DNA from: Sphingomonas sp. IC081
GTDB taxonomy: Bacteria; Pseudomonadota; Alphaproteobacteria; Sphingomonadales; Sphingomonadaceae
Assembly (NCBI RefSeq): GCF_006874585.1
Contig: NZ_CP029761.1
Location: 2,181,001-2,245,000, forward strand
DNA length: 64,000 nucleotides
Direction: 5' to 3'
Shown here: piece by piece, positions 18,491-26,339 of the stretch
How the letters are laid out: every line of letters begins with the position of its first letter
How positions within the stretch are numbered: the stretch's first letter is position 1
Translations under genes and position numbers: made by a program
The notes under the pieces: generated by a model
The model's input: the letters and a program-made list of their open reading frames with translations, nothing else
The model's database searches: none
Told to the model about the DNA's origin: nothing

Positions 18491-19126
18491 ATGACCGAAA
18501 AGACCCTCAGCGAAGGGCTCGCCATCCTCGCGAGCCGGACCACCACGGTTCGCCTCGCGCTCTATGCCTACATCGGCCTTTCCACACTCGCCATCCTGAC
18601 CTGGGCGGCCACGCTCGCGCTCGGCGTCGATCAGGTCAACGACCCATCCAATCCGCTGGTGGCCTCCTCGGGATTAGCCTCGATCGCCATCCTCCTTGTC
18701 TATGTCGGCTGCATCGTCACGATCTCGATGTGGATCCACCGCGCCCACGCCAACCTTTTCGCCGCCGGCATGGACGATCTGGAATTCACCCCCGGCTGGT
18801 CGGTCGGCTGGTTCTTCGTGCCCGTCGCGCTCCTGTTCAAGCCGTTCCAGGCGATGCGCGAGCTGTGGAACCGCAGCCACCTCGCCGATGACGGCTTCAC
18901 CGCGCGCGCCGACTATCGCCTGACGGCCTGGTGGACCTGCTGGCTGATCGGCAACTTCATCGACAACGTCCTGTGGCGCGCCCAGGGCTTTGCCGGGACC
19001 ATCGGGGTGATCGACCTGATCGCCTATGCGCTGCACGTCGCCGCCGCCTGGTTCCTGCTCGACATCGTCAACCACGTCGCCCGGGCCCAGGCCTCCGACC
19101 TCGACGCCAGCCACGCCTTCGCGTGA
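18491..19126 (+). CDS. DUF4328-family integral membrane protein (copy 2)
   Basis: 211 residues with the same layout as its upstream neighbour: membrane helices and the paired motifs MWIHRAHANLF and FQAMRELWNRSH. Sequence outside the motifs has diverged strongly, so the duplication is old or the two were acquired separately. The start at 18491 gives an N-terminus MTEKTLSEG. The family has no assigned function. It is convergent with the DUF2794 gene, with only 10 bases between stops. Confidence 0.75.
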   Translation: MTEKTLSEGLAILASRTTTVRLALYAYIGLSTLAILTWAATLALGVDQVNDPSNPLVASSGLASIAILLVYVGCIVTISMWIHRAHANLFAAGMDDLEFTPGWSVGWFFVPVALLFKPFQAMRELWNRSHLADDGFTARADYRLTAWWTCWLIGNFIDNVLWRAQGFAGTIGVIDLIAYALHVAAAWFLLDIVNHVARAQASDLDASHAFA

Positions 19127-19136
19127 ATGCGAAAGG

Positions 19137-19511
19137 TCAGTCCTCGACGACCTTGAGCAGCTTGCGCTCCAGCGGGCTGAGCACGTTCACCAGCTCATGC
19201 CCGCGCTTGAGGATCTGGCCGGCCTCGCCGAACAGCGTCCACATGCCCTGCTTGCCGCGCAGGGACGGACGCTTTTCGATGCGCGCCTGCGGCCGCTCGG
19301 CCGCGCGGCGGAAGGCGGAGAAATGCGCCGCATCCTTGTCGAAATCCATCGCGTAGTCGCGCCACATCCCGGCGGCGACCATCCGGCCATAAAGGTCGAG
19401 GATGCGCTGGAGTTCAAGACGGTCGAACCCGACCTGCAGCGGTACACGGCCGGGAAAGGCAACGACGCCGGCCGGAAGGGGATTTACACCGCCGTTGGGG
19501 CCAACCGCCAT
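19137..19511 (-). CDS. DUF2794-family protein
   Basis: 124 residues. The core FDRLELQRILDLYGRMVAAGMWRDYAMDF...FSAFRRAAERPQARIEKRPSLRGKQGMW...GQILKRGHEL matches the DUF2794 family, conserved in alphaproteobacteria and without a known function. No signal peptide or membrane segment is seen, so it should be cytoplasmic. It lies seven bases downstream of cysE on the same strand and is probably cotranscribed with it. Confidence 0.85.
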   Translation of the reverse strand: MAVGPNGGVNPLPAGVVAFPGRVPLQVGFDRLELQRILDLYGRMVAAGMWRDYAMDFDKDAAHFSAFRRAAERPQARIEKRPSLRGKQGMWTLFGEAGQILKRGHELVNVLSPLERKLLKVVED

Positions 19512-19518
19512 CGCGCCG

Positions 19519-20235
19519 TCAGACGCCCTTCACCACGGGTTCGGCATGCGCATCGACGGCGGCGCGCGCCTCGGCATTGGCGCGCAGCAGCGCATCGACT
19601 TGCGCCCGCAGCGCCGCGACCTGCTCATCCAGTTCATCGACGCGCTGGCTGCCCACCGGCTCGCACGGCTCCTTGCAGGGCGTGCCATAGGGCATGAATT
19701 CCTTGGCGTACGTCTCCGCCTTGACCAGCGTGGAACGGGCCTTGACGCCGATCATCGTCGCGCCTTCCGGCACGTCCTCGGTGACCACCGCGCTGGCGCC
19801 GACGCGCGCACGCCTGCCGACCGTCACCGGGCCGATGATCTGCGCGCCCGACCCCACGATGACATTGTCGAGCAACGTCGGGTGACGCTTGCCGCCCTTG
19901 CCGTTGGTAGGATTGGAACCACCGAGCGTCACGCACTGGTAGATCGTCACGTTGTCGCCGATCTCGGCCGTCTCGCCGATGACGGTGAAGCCGTGGTCGA
20001 TGAAGAAGTTCCTGCCGATCGTGGCACCGGGATGGATGTCGATCGCGGTCATGAAACGGGAGATGTGGTTCACCACGCGGGCGAGGAAAAACAGGTCCGC
20101 CCGGAACAGCCGGTGCGCGATCTTGTGAAAGAACAGCGCCCAGACGCCCGGATAGAGCAGCACTTCCCACCGCGAACGCGGTGCCGGGTCGCGCGCGACG
20201 ACCGAGTCCAGATAGCGGACGAGATTACCCAACAT
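19519..20235 (-). CDS. cysE: Serine O-acetyltransferase
   Basis: 238 residues. The C-terminal two thirds of the catalytic part form a left-handed beta-helix with hexapeptide repeats (IHPGATIGRNFFIDHG, IYQCVTLGG, VGRRARVGASAVV). It transfers acetyl from acetyl-CoA to L-serine, the first committed step of cysteine synthesis. The N-terminal helical domain is short compared with the E. coli enzyme, as in the EpsC/short SAT type. The last 35 residues (RVDELDEQVAALRAQVDALL) predict a coiled coil. The tail lacks the canonical terminal Ile of cysteine synthase-binding forms. Confidence 0.93.
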   Translation of the reverse strand: MLGNLVRYLDSVVARDPAPRSRWEVLLYPGVWALFFHKIAHRLFRADLFFLARVVNHISRFMTAIDIHPGATIGRNFFIDHGFTVIGETAEIGDNVTIYQCVTLGGSNPTNGKGGKRHPTLLDNVIVGSGAQIIGPVTVGRRARVGASAVVTEDVPEGATMIGVKARSTLVKAETYAKEFMPYGTPCKEPCEPVGSQRVDELDEQVAALRAQVDALLRANAEARAAVDAHAEPVVKGV

Positions 20236-20289
20236 CGCGCGAATCTCCCATCATTCGACCCGCAAGGCAAGCTGCCCCCGGGCCGATGG

Positions 20290-20913
20290 TCACATACCCT
20301 TGGTGTCGCCGCCCTTAACCTCTTCCAGCGCATCGCGCCAGATGGCCATTGTCGGGGGCTGCTTGCGCTCCAGACTGAGGCGGTCGATCGCGGCGACCAG
20401 CCGTTCGACGCCCAGATGGCTACGCTCGGTGCGCGGTACAAGGTAGTCGATCGCCGAAGGATCCAGCACGATCCCGTGCATCTGCGCGTGGACGTCGAAC
20501 AGATCGGCCATCATCGCCTCGTCCGGCTCGCCGATTTCCAGCTCCAGCGCGGCGCCGAGACGCGACCCGAGGTCGGGCAGCTTCACCTGCCAGCGCCCCT
20601 CGCCTTCGCCGCGGCGATGACTGGCGACGATCAGCAGCGGCCGCCGGTTTTCCTGCGCGCGGTTCCAGGCGTGGAACACCGCGTCCTCCTCCATCCGGTC
20701 GGCATCGTCGAGCGCATCGCCCTGCCCCGTCTCGACGAACCAGCGCGCCAGCAGCGACTTGCCCGAACGCGGACCGCCCGAAAGGATCGCCGTGAGGAAC
20801 GGCCAGCGGCCCGGCTCCATCAAGGCGTCGACGGCCTGCGCGTTCGCATTGCCCACGACAATGCGCGGCGGGCTGTCGCTCGCAGCCGACAGTGGAAGTG
20901 GTATCTGCCTCAT
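20290..20913 (-). CDS. hdaA: HdaA-type DnaA regulatory ATPase
   Basis: 207 residues. The N-terminus MRQIPLPL is a beta-clamp-binding motif of the Hda type, which sets the start at 20913 rather than the upstream ATG at 20931. Walker A is GGPRSGKS (46-53); a degenerate Walker B region (DALDDADRM, about 66-74) and the small AAA+ lid follow. Hda/HdaA proteins with the sliding clamp promote hydrolysis of DnaA-bound ATP and restrain initiation. It is about half the length of DnaA and lacks a DNA-binding domain. A nested palindrome lies just upstream (20933-20976). Confidence 0.9.
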   Translation of the reverse strand: MRQIPLPLSAASDSPPRIVVGNANAQAVDALMEPGRWPFLTAILSGGPRSGKSLLARWFVETGQGDALDDADRMEEDAVFHAWNRAQENRRPLLIVASHRRGEGEGRWQVKLPDLGSRLGAALELEIGEPDEAMMADLFDVHAQMHGIVLDPSAIDYLVPRTERSHLGVERLVAAIDRLSLERKQPPTMAIWRDALEEVKGGDTKGM

Positions 20914-20932
20914 GCCCCGAACCTTAACCAAA

Positions 20933-20976
20933 GCATTTTCAAGTCAGGTGGGACCACCTGACGACTCGGAAAATGC
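20933..20976. repeat. Nested palindrome upstream of hdaA
   Basis: The outer arms GCATTTTC (20933-20940) and GAAAATGC (20969-20976) enclose a 20-base inner dyad (20943-20962) with nine-base arms GTCAGGTGG and CCACCTGAC around a central GA. It starts 20 bases before the hdaA start codon. It could be an operator, a cruciform-forming site or part of a dispersed repeat. Confidence 0.7.
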
Positions 20977-20996
20977 GAAAAACAAAGGAAATAGCG

Positions 20997-21026
20997 CGCG
21001 ATCCGGTTCAACAGGAACGGATCACG
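20997..21026. repeat. Imperfect inverted repeat between DUF2066-like gene and hdaA
   Basis: GCGCGATCCGGTTC (20997-21010) is followed after four bases by GGAACGGATCACGC, an imperfect hairpin. It abuts the stop codon of the minus-strand gene ending at 21029. It resembles intergenic palindromes common in sphingomonad genomes and has no T-run, so it is not an obvious terminator. Confidence 0.5.
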
Positions 21027-21028
21027 CT

Positions 21029-22324
21029 CTAGCGGCTGATCCTCAGCGCGCCGCCTCCCGCGGAGACTTTCCAACCTTGCGCACGAAGCGCGGCGGCGAG
21101 CCGGTCGGCGCCGCCTTCGGCGCTCACCCGCAACACGGAAATGCCACCGATGGCCAGGCTCACGGTGGCGGCGCCCCGCACGCCGGGCACGCCGCGCACG
21201 GCGGCAAGCGCGGCATCGACCGCACCGGCATCGGGACTTGCGAATTGTACGGTCACGCTCTCGGCCGCAGCGGCGGCGGGCGCCGGCTCGCTCGGCACGG
21301 CAACCGGCGCCGCCGGGGCGATGCTGCCCGCCGGCACGGCGCCGCCCTGCGGCATCAGCTTGCTGCGCAGTTCGCCGAAGGCCCTGTCAAGCGCCACCTG
21401 GTTCATCGCCAGCGTCGGATCCGGGCGCAACTGGCCGCTCGACAGCGCGCCGCGATAGATGCCGTCGACCTGCTCCACCGCCTTGGCGAGCATCGCCGGC
21501 AGTTCCTGCTCGTTCGCCGCATCGAGTTCGAAACTGTCGAGATAGGTATTGTCGGGGCCATAGCGCGCGGTGAACGTGCCGTGGATCGGGCCGCCGGGCC
21601 ACTGCCGCTCCAGCCGGGCGACCGGGATCAGCACGTCGCTGGCATTGAACTGGTCAAGCACGCCGCGCCACCAGAGGCGGCTGCGCCGGGTCGTCTGCCC
21701 TGCCGTGAGCAGCAGCGATTCGCCCCCTGCCCCGACCGGACGCACATAATCGACCGGGCTCTGCGAGGCCTGGAACTCGGCCCATGCCTTCTGCCAGGGG
21801 CCACGCACTTCGAAGACCTGCTGGACACCGCCGGAATTGAGCACCGGCACCAGCAGCAAAGGCGCCGAACGCACGACAGCGCCGCTGCCGCCGACGAACT
21901 GCCCCGCCTTGCCCTTGTCGAAGATCACGCCCAGCGTGGCGATATAGCGGCGGGGACCGACCTGTTCCTGGCCGATCACCACCGAGGAAACCATGGCGTC
22001 GATCGCCTCCACCGGCATGTCGGGACCGCCCAGCTTTTTCCAGGCTTCCTTCTCGGCCTGCTTCCAGCCCTCGATTCGCGCCTCGGCGCCGGTCTTGCCC
22101 GAGACATCGACGTGGATGCCGCTTACCTGAATGTCCTCGGAGTTGGCGAGCGGCGGAATTCCGCGATCGCCTTCGACTTGCGCACCGATTCGCCAGGCCG
22201 AGAATCCGGCCAGGCCAAGCGCCGCGCAGCCGCCAAGCAGCAGTGCAGCGCGGGCCGCAGTCCAGCGCCGACCCTTGTCGTGGCCGGCCAATTGCCGGAA
22301 ATTCTGGGAGAACGTGATCGCCAT
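21029..22324 (-). CDS. Conserved membrane-anchored protein of unknown function, divergent from purM (DUF2066-like)
   Basis: 431 residues. One membrane segment (about 26-44, ALLLGGCAALGLAGFSAW) anchors a large extracytoplasmic part. The segment DVSGKTGAEARIEGWKQAEKEAWKKL and the repeated modules that follow resemble DUF2066-type envelope proteins; the final 80 residues (after an Ala/Pro-rich linker) form a small alpha/beta fold somewhat like an HMA or BON domain. In alphaproteobacteria such a gene often lies between hdaA and purM, as here. No catalytic motif is recognised. Confidence 0.65.
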   Translation of the reverse strand: MAITFSQNFRQLAGHDKGRRWTAARAALLLGGCAALGLAGFSAWRIGAQVEGDRGIPPLANSEDIQVSGIHVDVSGKTGAEARIEGWKQAEKEAWKKLGGPDMPVEAIDAMVSSVVIGQEQVGPRRYIATLGVIFDKGKAGQFVGGSGAVVRSAPLLLVPVLNSGGVQQVFEVRGPWQKAWAEFQASQSPVDYVRPVGAGGESLLLTAGQTTRRSRLWWRGVLDQFNASDVLIPVARLERQWPGGPIHGTFTARYGPDNTYLDSFELDAANEQELPAMLAKAVEQVDGIYRGALSSGQLRPDPTLAMNQVALDRAFGELRSKLMPQGGAVPAGSIAPAAPVAVPSEPAPAAAAAESVTVQFASPDAGAVDAALAAVRGVPGVRGAATVSLAIGGISVLRVSAEGGADRLAAALRAQGWKVSAGGGALRISR

Positions 22325-22394
22325 TATCGAAACCGTGGCGCCTTTTGCCCAATCGGGAATGGAAATCCAAGTCGGAAAGCGATAGGGGCGCGCA

Positions 22395-23510
22395 ATGTCC
22401 GACGATAACTCCCCGAAGAGCTACTCTTACGAGCAGGCCGGCGTCTCGATCGCCGCAGGCAACGCACTGGTGAAGGCCATCGGCCCGCTGGCGAAATCCA
22501 CCGCACGCCCCGGCGCCGATGCCGAACTGGGCGGGTTCGGCGGATTCTTCGACCCGCGCGCCGCCGGTTACAAGGACCCGCTGCTGGTCGCCGCGAACGA
22601 CGGCGTGGGCACCAAGGTCAAGCTGGCGATCGACCATGACCGCCATGACCATATCGGCATCGACCTTGTCGCCATGTGCGTGAACGACCTTATCGTCCAG
22701 GGCGCGGAGCCCCTGTTCTTCCTCGATTATTTCGCCACCGGAAAGCTTGAGAACGGCGTCGCCGAACGTGTCGTCGCCGGTATTGCCGAAGGCTGCAAGA
22801 TGTCGGGCTGCGCCCTCATCGGCGGCGAGACCGCCGAAATGCCGGGCATGTATGCCGCCGGCGACTATGACCTTGCCGGCTTCTGCGTCGGCGCCGTGGA
22901 GCGCGGTGAACAGCTGACCGGCGACAAGGTGGCCGATGGCGACATCCTGCTCGGCCTGGCCTCCTCGGGCGTGCACTCCAACGGCTATTCGCTGGTCCGC
23001 CGCCTTGCCGAGGACAAGGGCTGGAAGCTCGACCGCCCGGCGCTGTTCGATTCGGACGTGCTGCTGATCGACGCGCTGATCGCGCCCACGCGCATCTACG
23101 TGAAGAGCCTCCTGCCCTTCATCCGCTCCGGCCGCATCAACGCCCTTGCTCACATCACCGGCGGCGGCCTGCTCGAGAACATCCCGCGCGTGCTGCCCAA
23201 GGGCCTGCATGCCCGCATCGACGTCGGCGCCTGGCCGCAGCCGCGCCTGATGGCGTTCCTGCAGGCGCAGGGCAACATCGAGCCGGGCGAAATGGCCCGC
23301 ACCTTCAACTGCGGCATCGGCATGGTCCTTGCGGTCTCGCCGGACGAAGTCGCCTCGCTCAAGGCCGAACTCGAAGCCGCGGGTGAAACCGTCTTCGTGA
23401 TCGGCGTGATCGAGGAAGGCGACGCTCCTGATGTTCGAGGCTGCACCGTGCAGGGCAAGGCCGAGCAATGGTCCGCCCGCGAGGACTGGGAAGCCACCCA
23501 CCTTGGCTGA
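22395..23510 (+). CDS. purM: Phosphoribosylformylglycinamidine cyclo-ligase
   Basis: 371 residues, AIR synthetase. Recognisable segments include [32 protein letters not shown] and the [14 protein letters not shown] loop. It converts FGAM and ATP to aminoimidazole ribotide. The gene overlaps purN by eight bases: the purN start TTG (23503-23505) lies inside the last purM codons. It is divergent from the membrane-anchored protein gene. Confidence 0.97.
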   Translation: MSDDNSPKSYSYEQAGVSIAAGNALVKAIGPLAKSTARPGADAELGGFGGFFDPRAAGYKDPLLVAANDGVGTKVKLAIDHDRHDHIGIDLVAMCVNDLIVQGAEPLFFLDYFATGKLENGVAERVVAGIAEGCKMSGCALIGGETAEMPGMYAAGDYDLAGFCVGAVERGEQLTGDKVADGDILLGLASSGVHSNGYSLVRRLAEDKGWKLDRPALFDSDVLLIDALIAPTRIYVKSLLPFIRSGRINALAHITGGGLLENIPRVLPKGLHARIDVGAWPQPRLMAFLQAQGNIEPGEMARTFNCGIGMVLAVSPDEVASLKAELEAAGETVFVIGVIEEGDAPDVRGCTVQGKAEQWSAREDWEATHLG

Positions 23511-24456
23511 GAAGGCCAAAGTCGCGGTTCTCATCTCGGGCAGCGGCACCAACATGGCCGCGCTGCTCTATGCCAGCCGGCTGGACGGCTGCCCGTATGA
23601 GATCGTGCTTGTCGCCAGCAACAAACCGGATGCGTCGGGCCTCGTGCTCGCCGCCTCCGAGGGCGTGGCGACTTTCGCGCTCAGCCACAAGGGGCTGAGC
23701 CGCGAGGAACACGACGCGGCAATGGACGCCGCGATCCGCGAATCGGGGGCGCAATGGGTCGCCCTTGCCGGGTACATGCGCATCCTCACCGATGCGTTTG
23801 TCGGCAAGTGGGACGGCCGGATGGTCAACATCCACCCCTCCCTGCTGCCCAAATACACCGGCCTCCACACCCACCAGCGCGCCATCGAGGCGGGCGACAG
23901 CCATGGCGGCGTGACCGTCCACCTCGTCATCCCCGAACTCGACGAAGGCCCGATCCTCGGCCAGCTGCCGGTCGCCATCGTGCCCGGCGACACCGCCGAG
24001 ACGCTGGCCGCACGGGTGCTGATCGCGGAGCACCAGCTCTATTCGCGCTGCCTTGCCGAACTCGTCACCCGCGAGGCCTCGCCCGAGTGGCTGCTGGAGC
24101 GCGTGCGCGAACGCGCCATGGCGCTGCCCGAAGCGGACGAGATCTCCAGCCACGGCATGCCCTGCTTCGGCATCGTCAAGGGCAAGAAGTTCGCCTACTT
24201 CACCTCGAACCACCACGCAGACGGACGTACCGCGCTGCTGGTCAAGATCAGCGGGCCGGACGAGCAGGCCATGCTGATCGAGCAGGACGAGGACCGCTAT
24301 TTCCGCCCCGCCTACTTCGGCGACGGCTGGATCGGCATCCGCCTCGACCTTGGCGAGAACGACTGGGATGCGATCGCCGACTGGCTCTCGCGCTCATGGC
24401 GTGCGGTGGCACCCAAGAAACTCACCGCGCTGCTGGACGTGGCGGATCAGTTCTGA
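23503..24456 (+). CDS. purN: Phosphoribosylglycinamide formyltransferase fused to a YjbR-like domain
   Basis: 317 residues, against about 200 for an ordinary PurN. Residues 5-200 are the GAR transformylase domain with SGSGTN (12-17), Asn109 and His111 ([11 protein letters not shown]) and Asp147 (DEG). Residues 206-307 ([26 protein letters not shown]...VAPKKL) match the MmcQ/YjbR family, a small fold related to DNA-binding domains. The reading frame is continuous with no stop between the parts. The start is TTG at 23503 inside the purM end; no in-frame ATG fits. The function of the added domain is unknown. Confidence 0.9.
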   Translation: MAEKAKVAVLISGSGTNMAALLYASRLDGCPYEIVLVASNKPDASGLVLAASEGVATFALSHKGLSREEHDAAMDAAIRESGAQWVALAGYMRILTDAFVGKWDGRMVNIHPSLLPKYTGLHTHQRAIEAGDSHGGVTVHLVIPELDEGPILGQLPVAIVPGDTAETLAARVLIAEHQLYSRCLAELVTREASPEWLLERVRERAMALPEADEISSHGMPCFGIVKGKKFAYFTSNHHADGRTALLVKISGPDEQAMLIEQDEDRYFRPAYFGDGWIGIRLDLGENDWDAIADWLSRSWRAVAPKKLTALLDVADQF

Positions 24457-24510
24457 GGTAGCGCCGATAACCCGGCGCGACCTCAGACCTACCCATCAAC
24501 CCAATTCCCC

Positions 24511-24536
24511 GTCATTCCCGCAAAGGCGGGGGCGAC
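24511..24536. repeat. REP-like palindrome (GTCATTCCCGC type)
   Basis: GTCATTCCCGC and GCGGGGGCGAC flank a four-base loop. It is a degenerate version of the palindromes at 44217-44304 and of a widespread bacterial intergenic repeat. It lies between purN and the DUF465 gene. Confidence 0.6.
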
Positions 24537-24610
24537 GAAGTGTAATGGGTCAAGTGGCCGTGTGGCGACGCGCAGCTTGGCGGCCATTACCCTCCAAACC
24601 CAATCTAAAC

Positions 24611-24865
24611 TCAGGCTCCGACCGCCCGCGCGTCGCGGATCATCCGGCCGATCTGGTCAAGCAAGGTCAGCCGCTCTTTCTTGAGGTCCTCCAGCCGCGC
24701 GTCGGAGGCGGCATCGAGCTGCTCCTCGATGCGATTGATCTTCCCGTTCACCTCGCCGTAGCGATCCGCCAGCACGGCAAAATGGCCGCGCGTGGCCTTG
24801 AGGTGGTGCAGGACCTCGATGTCCTCGGGAAATTCCTCGGCGAGATCGTGGGGCTTGTAGGTCAT
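24611..24865 (-). CDS. YdcH/DUF465-family small protein
   Basis: 84 residues, nearly all helical and highly charged, with the DUF465 pattern H-x-L-K...F-x-x-L-x-x-x-Y-x-x-V-x-x-x-I-x-x-I-E (HHLKATRGHFAVLADRYGEVNGKINRIEEQ). The start at 24865 is preceded by GAGGAGA. The function of this widespread family is unknown. It sits in a run of small minus-strand genes. Confidence 0.85.
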   Translation of the reverse strand: MTYKPHDLAEEFPEDIEVLHHLKATRGHFAVLADRYGEVNGKINRIEEQLDAASDARLEDLKKERLTLLDQIGRMIRDARAVGA

Positions 24866-24954
24866 CGGCTCTCCTCTGTGCTCGATCGAGCTTCGATTGT
24901 AGCCCCTCACCCGCCCCGCTCCCTTGCGCGGGATCAAGCGCAAGGCGGAAAATT

Positions 24955-25200
24955 TCAGATCTGCGCGTAGTCCACCTGGGGCCGGCTTTCGCGAGTGCCG
25001 ATATAACGCTTTTCAGGCTCGCGCGGGTCTCCGGCGATCAGCACGTGATCCGCGTGGACCTCGACCAGGGTGCCGACGAAGGGAAAGCCTTCGAGGCTGC
25101 CGTTCACGCGGTAACTGACGGTATCGCCGACCTTGAAGGTTGCGGGATCGAAATTGAATTCGAAGGGGCAGGCTTCGCCTGTCTCACCCATGCCTTGCAT
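24955..25200 (-). CDS. Small conserved hypothetical protein
   Basis: 81 residues starting at an ATG with a good ribosome site (AGGAGA, five bases upstream). The composition FKVGDTVSYRVNGSLEGFPFVGTLVEVHADHVLIAGDP suggests a small beta-barrel (SH3-like) fold. No signal peptide, membrane segment or cysteine motif is seen. I do not recognise a named family. Support as a real gene comes from the ribosome site, sensible composition and lack of a competing reading frame. Confidence 0.65.
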   Translation of the reverse strand: MQGMGETGEACPFEFNFDPATFKVGDTVSYRVNGSLEGFPFVGTLVEVHADHVLIAGDPREPEKRYIGTRESRPQVDYAQI

Positions 25201-25283
25201 CTTGCTCTCCTATTGAGGGCGAAAATACCAAAGATGCCGGCACAGCCAAACCGAAATCGCGGGCTCCAGGCCCCGGAAACAAA

Positions 25284-25310
25284 AAAGGCCGCCCGGGCGG
25301 GGCGGCCTTT
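25284..25310 (-). terminator. Rho-independent terminator of ndk
   Basis: Arms AAAGGCCGCC (25284-25293) and GGCGGCCTTT (25301-25310) with a seven-base loop; the minus strand continues into T residues. It lies 24 bases after the ndk stop codon. Confidence 0.88.
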
Positions 25311-25333
25311 CATGCGCGGAGGAAGCGTAAGCC

Positions 25334-25756
25334 TCAGCCGACGATTTCTTCGGGCTTGAAGAAGTAGGCGATTTCGATCGCCGCGTTCTCTTCCGAGTCC
25401 GAACCGTGGACCGAGTTGGCTTCGATCGATTCGGCGTAGGTCTTGCGGATGGTGCCTTCAGCGGCGTCGGCCGGGTTGGTGGCGCCCATCACGTCGCGGT
25501 TGCGCTTGACGGCGTCTTCGCCTTCGAGAACCTGCACGACCACCGGGCCCGAGATCATGAACGACACGAGGTCGCCGAAGAAGGGACGTTCCTTGTGGAC
25601 GGCGTAGAAGCCTTCGGCCTGTTCCTGCGAGAGCTGGATGCGCTTCGAAGCGACGACGCGCAGGCCGGCTTCCTCGAGCAGCTTGGTGACGCCGCCGGTC
25701 AGGTTGCGGCGGGTCGCGTCGGGCTTGATGATCGAGAAGGTGCGGGTAACCGCCAT
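25334..25756 (-). CDS. ndk: Nucleoside diphosphate kinase
   Basis: 140 residues, full length. The phosphohistidine is His117 in the signature NSVHGSDS. It transfers phosphate from ATP to other nucleoside diphosphates through that histidine. The N-terminus [14 protein letters not shown] is typical. It is followed by a strong terminator and preceded by holC on the same strand with 122 bases between. Confidence 0.98.
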   Translation of the reverse strand: MAVTRTFSIIKPDATRRNLTGGVTKLLEEAGLRVVASKRIQLSQEQAEGFYAVHKERPFFGDLVSFMISGPVVVQVLEGEDAVKRNRDVMGATNPADAAEGTIRKTYAESIEANSVHGSDSEENAAIEIAYFFKPEEIVG

Positions 25757-25878
25757 GGTAGGTTCCTCAAAAAATGGGGCGATAGTAAGGGTTTTGAATT
25801 GTTGCGCGCGCCCCTAGCCGGGAACGGGGCGCTTCGCAAGAATTAGGCGCCGGAAAGGTCAGGGATAGCGGCGGAGAA

Positions 25879-26316
25879 TCATCCGGCCTGAACCCATCGG
25901 CCGCCGTCCTGCTTCCAGTAGTAGTGTTCGACGCCCTCACGCTCGCGCAAGGCACGCCATGTATCGCGCGCGTGCTGGAGGGTGGACTGGTCGAACAGGA
26001 AAAAGGTGCGCGCGAACGGCTCCGCCCCTTCGCGCCACCGGCCGTCGGCGATCGCCATGAATTTCGCGCCATTGGCGGGCTGCGGCTCATCGGAAATGAG
26101 GATCGGCTGGCGGTCCTCCCCGTTCTCGCCCGCAAAGCCGTTGGCCAGGAAGCTTTCCGGCCCCACCGACCACAGCGCCTGGCAGATGCGCTGGCGCTGG
26201 CCGAGGTCGCCGGAAACGACAAGCAGGCGCTCGCCATTCCCCGCGACCTTTCCGGCGATCAGCGCCAGAGCGCTTTCGGCAGGATCACGACTGAGCTGAT
26301 AGAAATCGACGCGCAT
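25879..26316 (-). CDS. holC: DNA polymerase III chi subunit
   Basis: 145 residues. MRVDFYQLSRDPAESALALIAGKVAGNGERLLVVSGD is the chi fold, and the later FFLFDQSTLQHARDTWRALR fits the family. Chi connects the clamp loader to single-stranded DNA-binding protein. The gene follows pepA by 23 bases, reproducing the pepA-holC order found in many proteobacteria. The start at 26316 gives the conserved N-terminus. Confidence 0.9.
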   Translation of the reverse strand: MRVDFYQLSRDPAESALALIAGKVAGNGERLLVVSGDLGQRQRICQALWSVGPESFLANGFAGENGEDRQPILISDEPQPANGAKFMAIADGRWREGAEPFARTFFLFDQSTLQHARDTWRALREREGVEHYYWKQDGGRWVQAG

Positions 26317-26339
26317 GCCGCGGCCCTGCCCTTTATCGA

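Noticed and set aside
21654..23555. Minus-strand frame covering purM
   Set aside because: It is a shadow of purM and part of the membrane-anchored protein gene.
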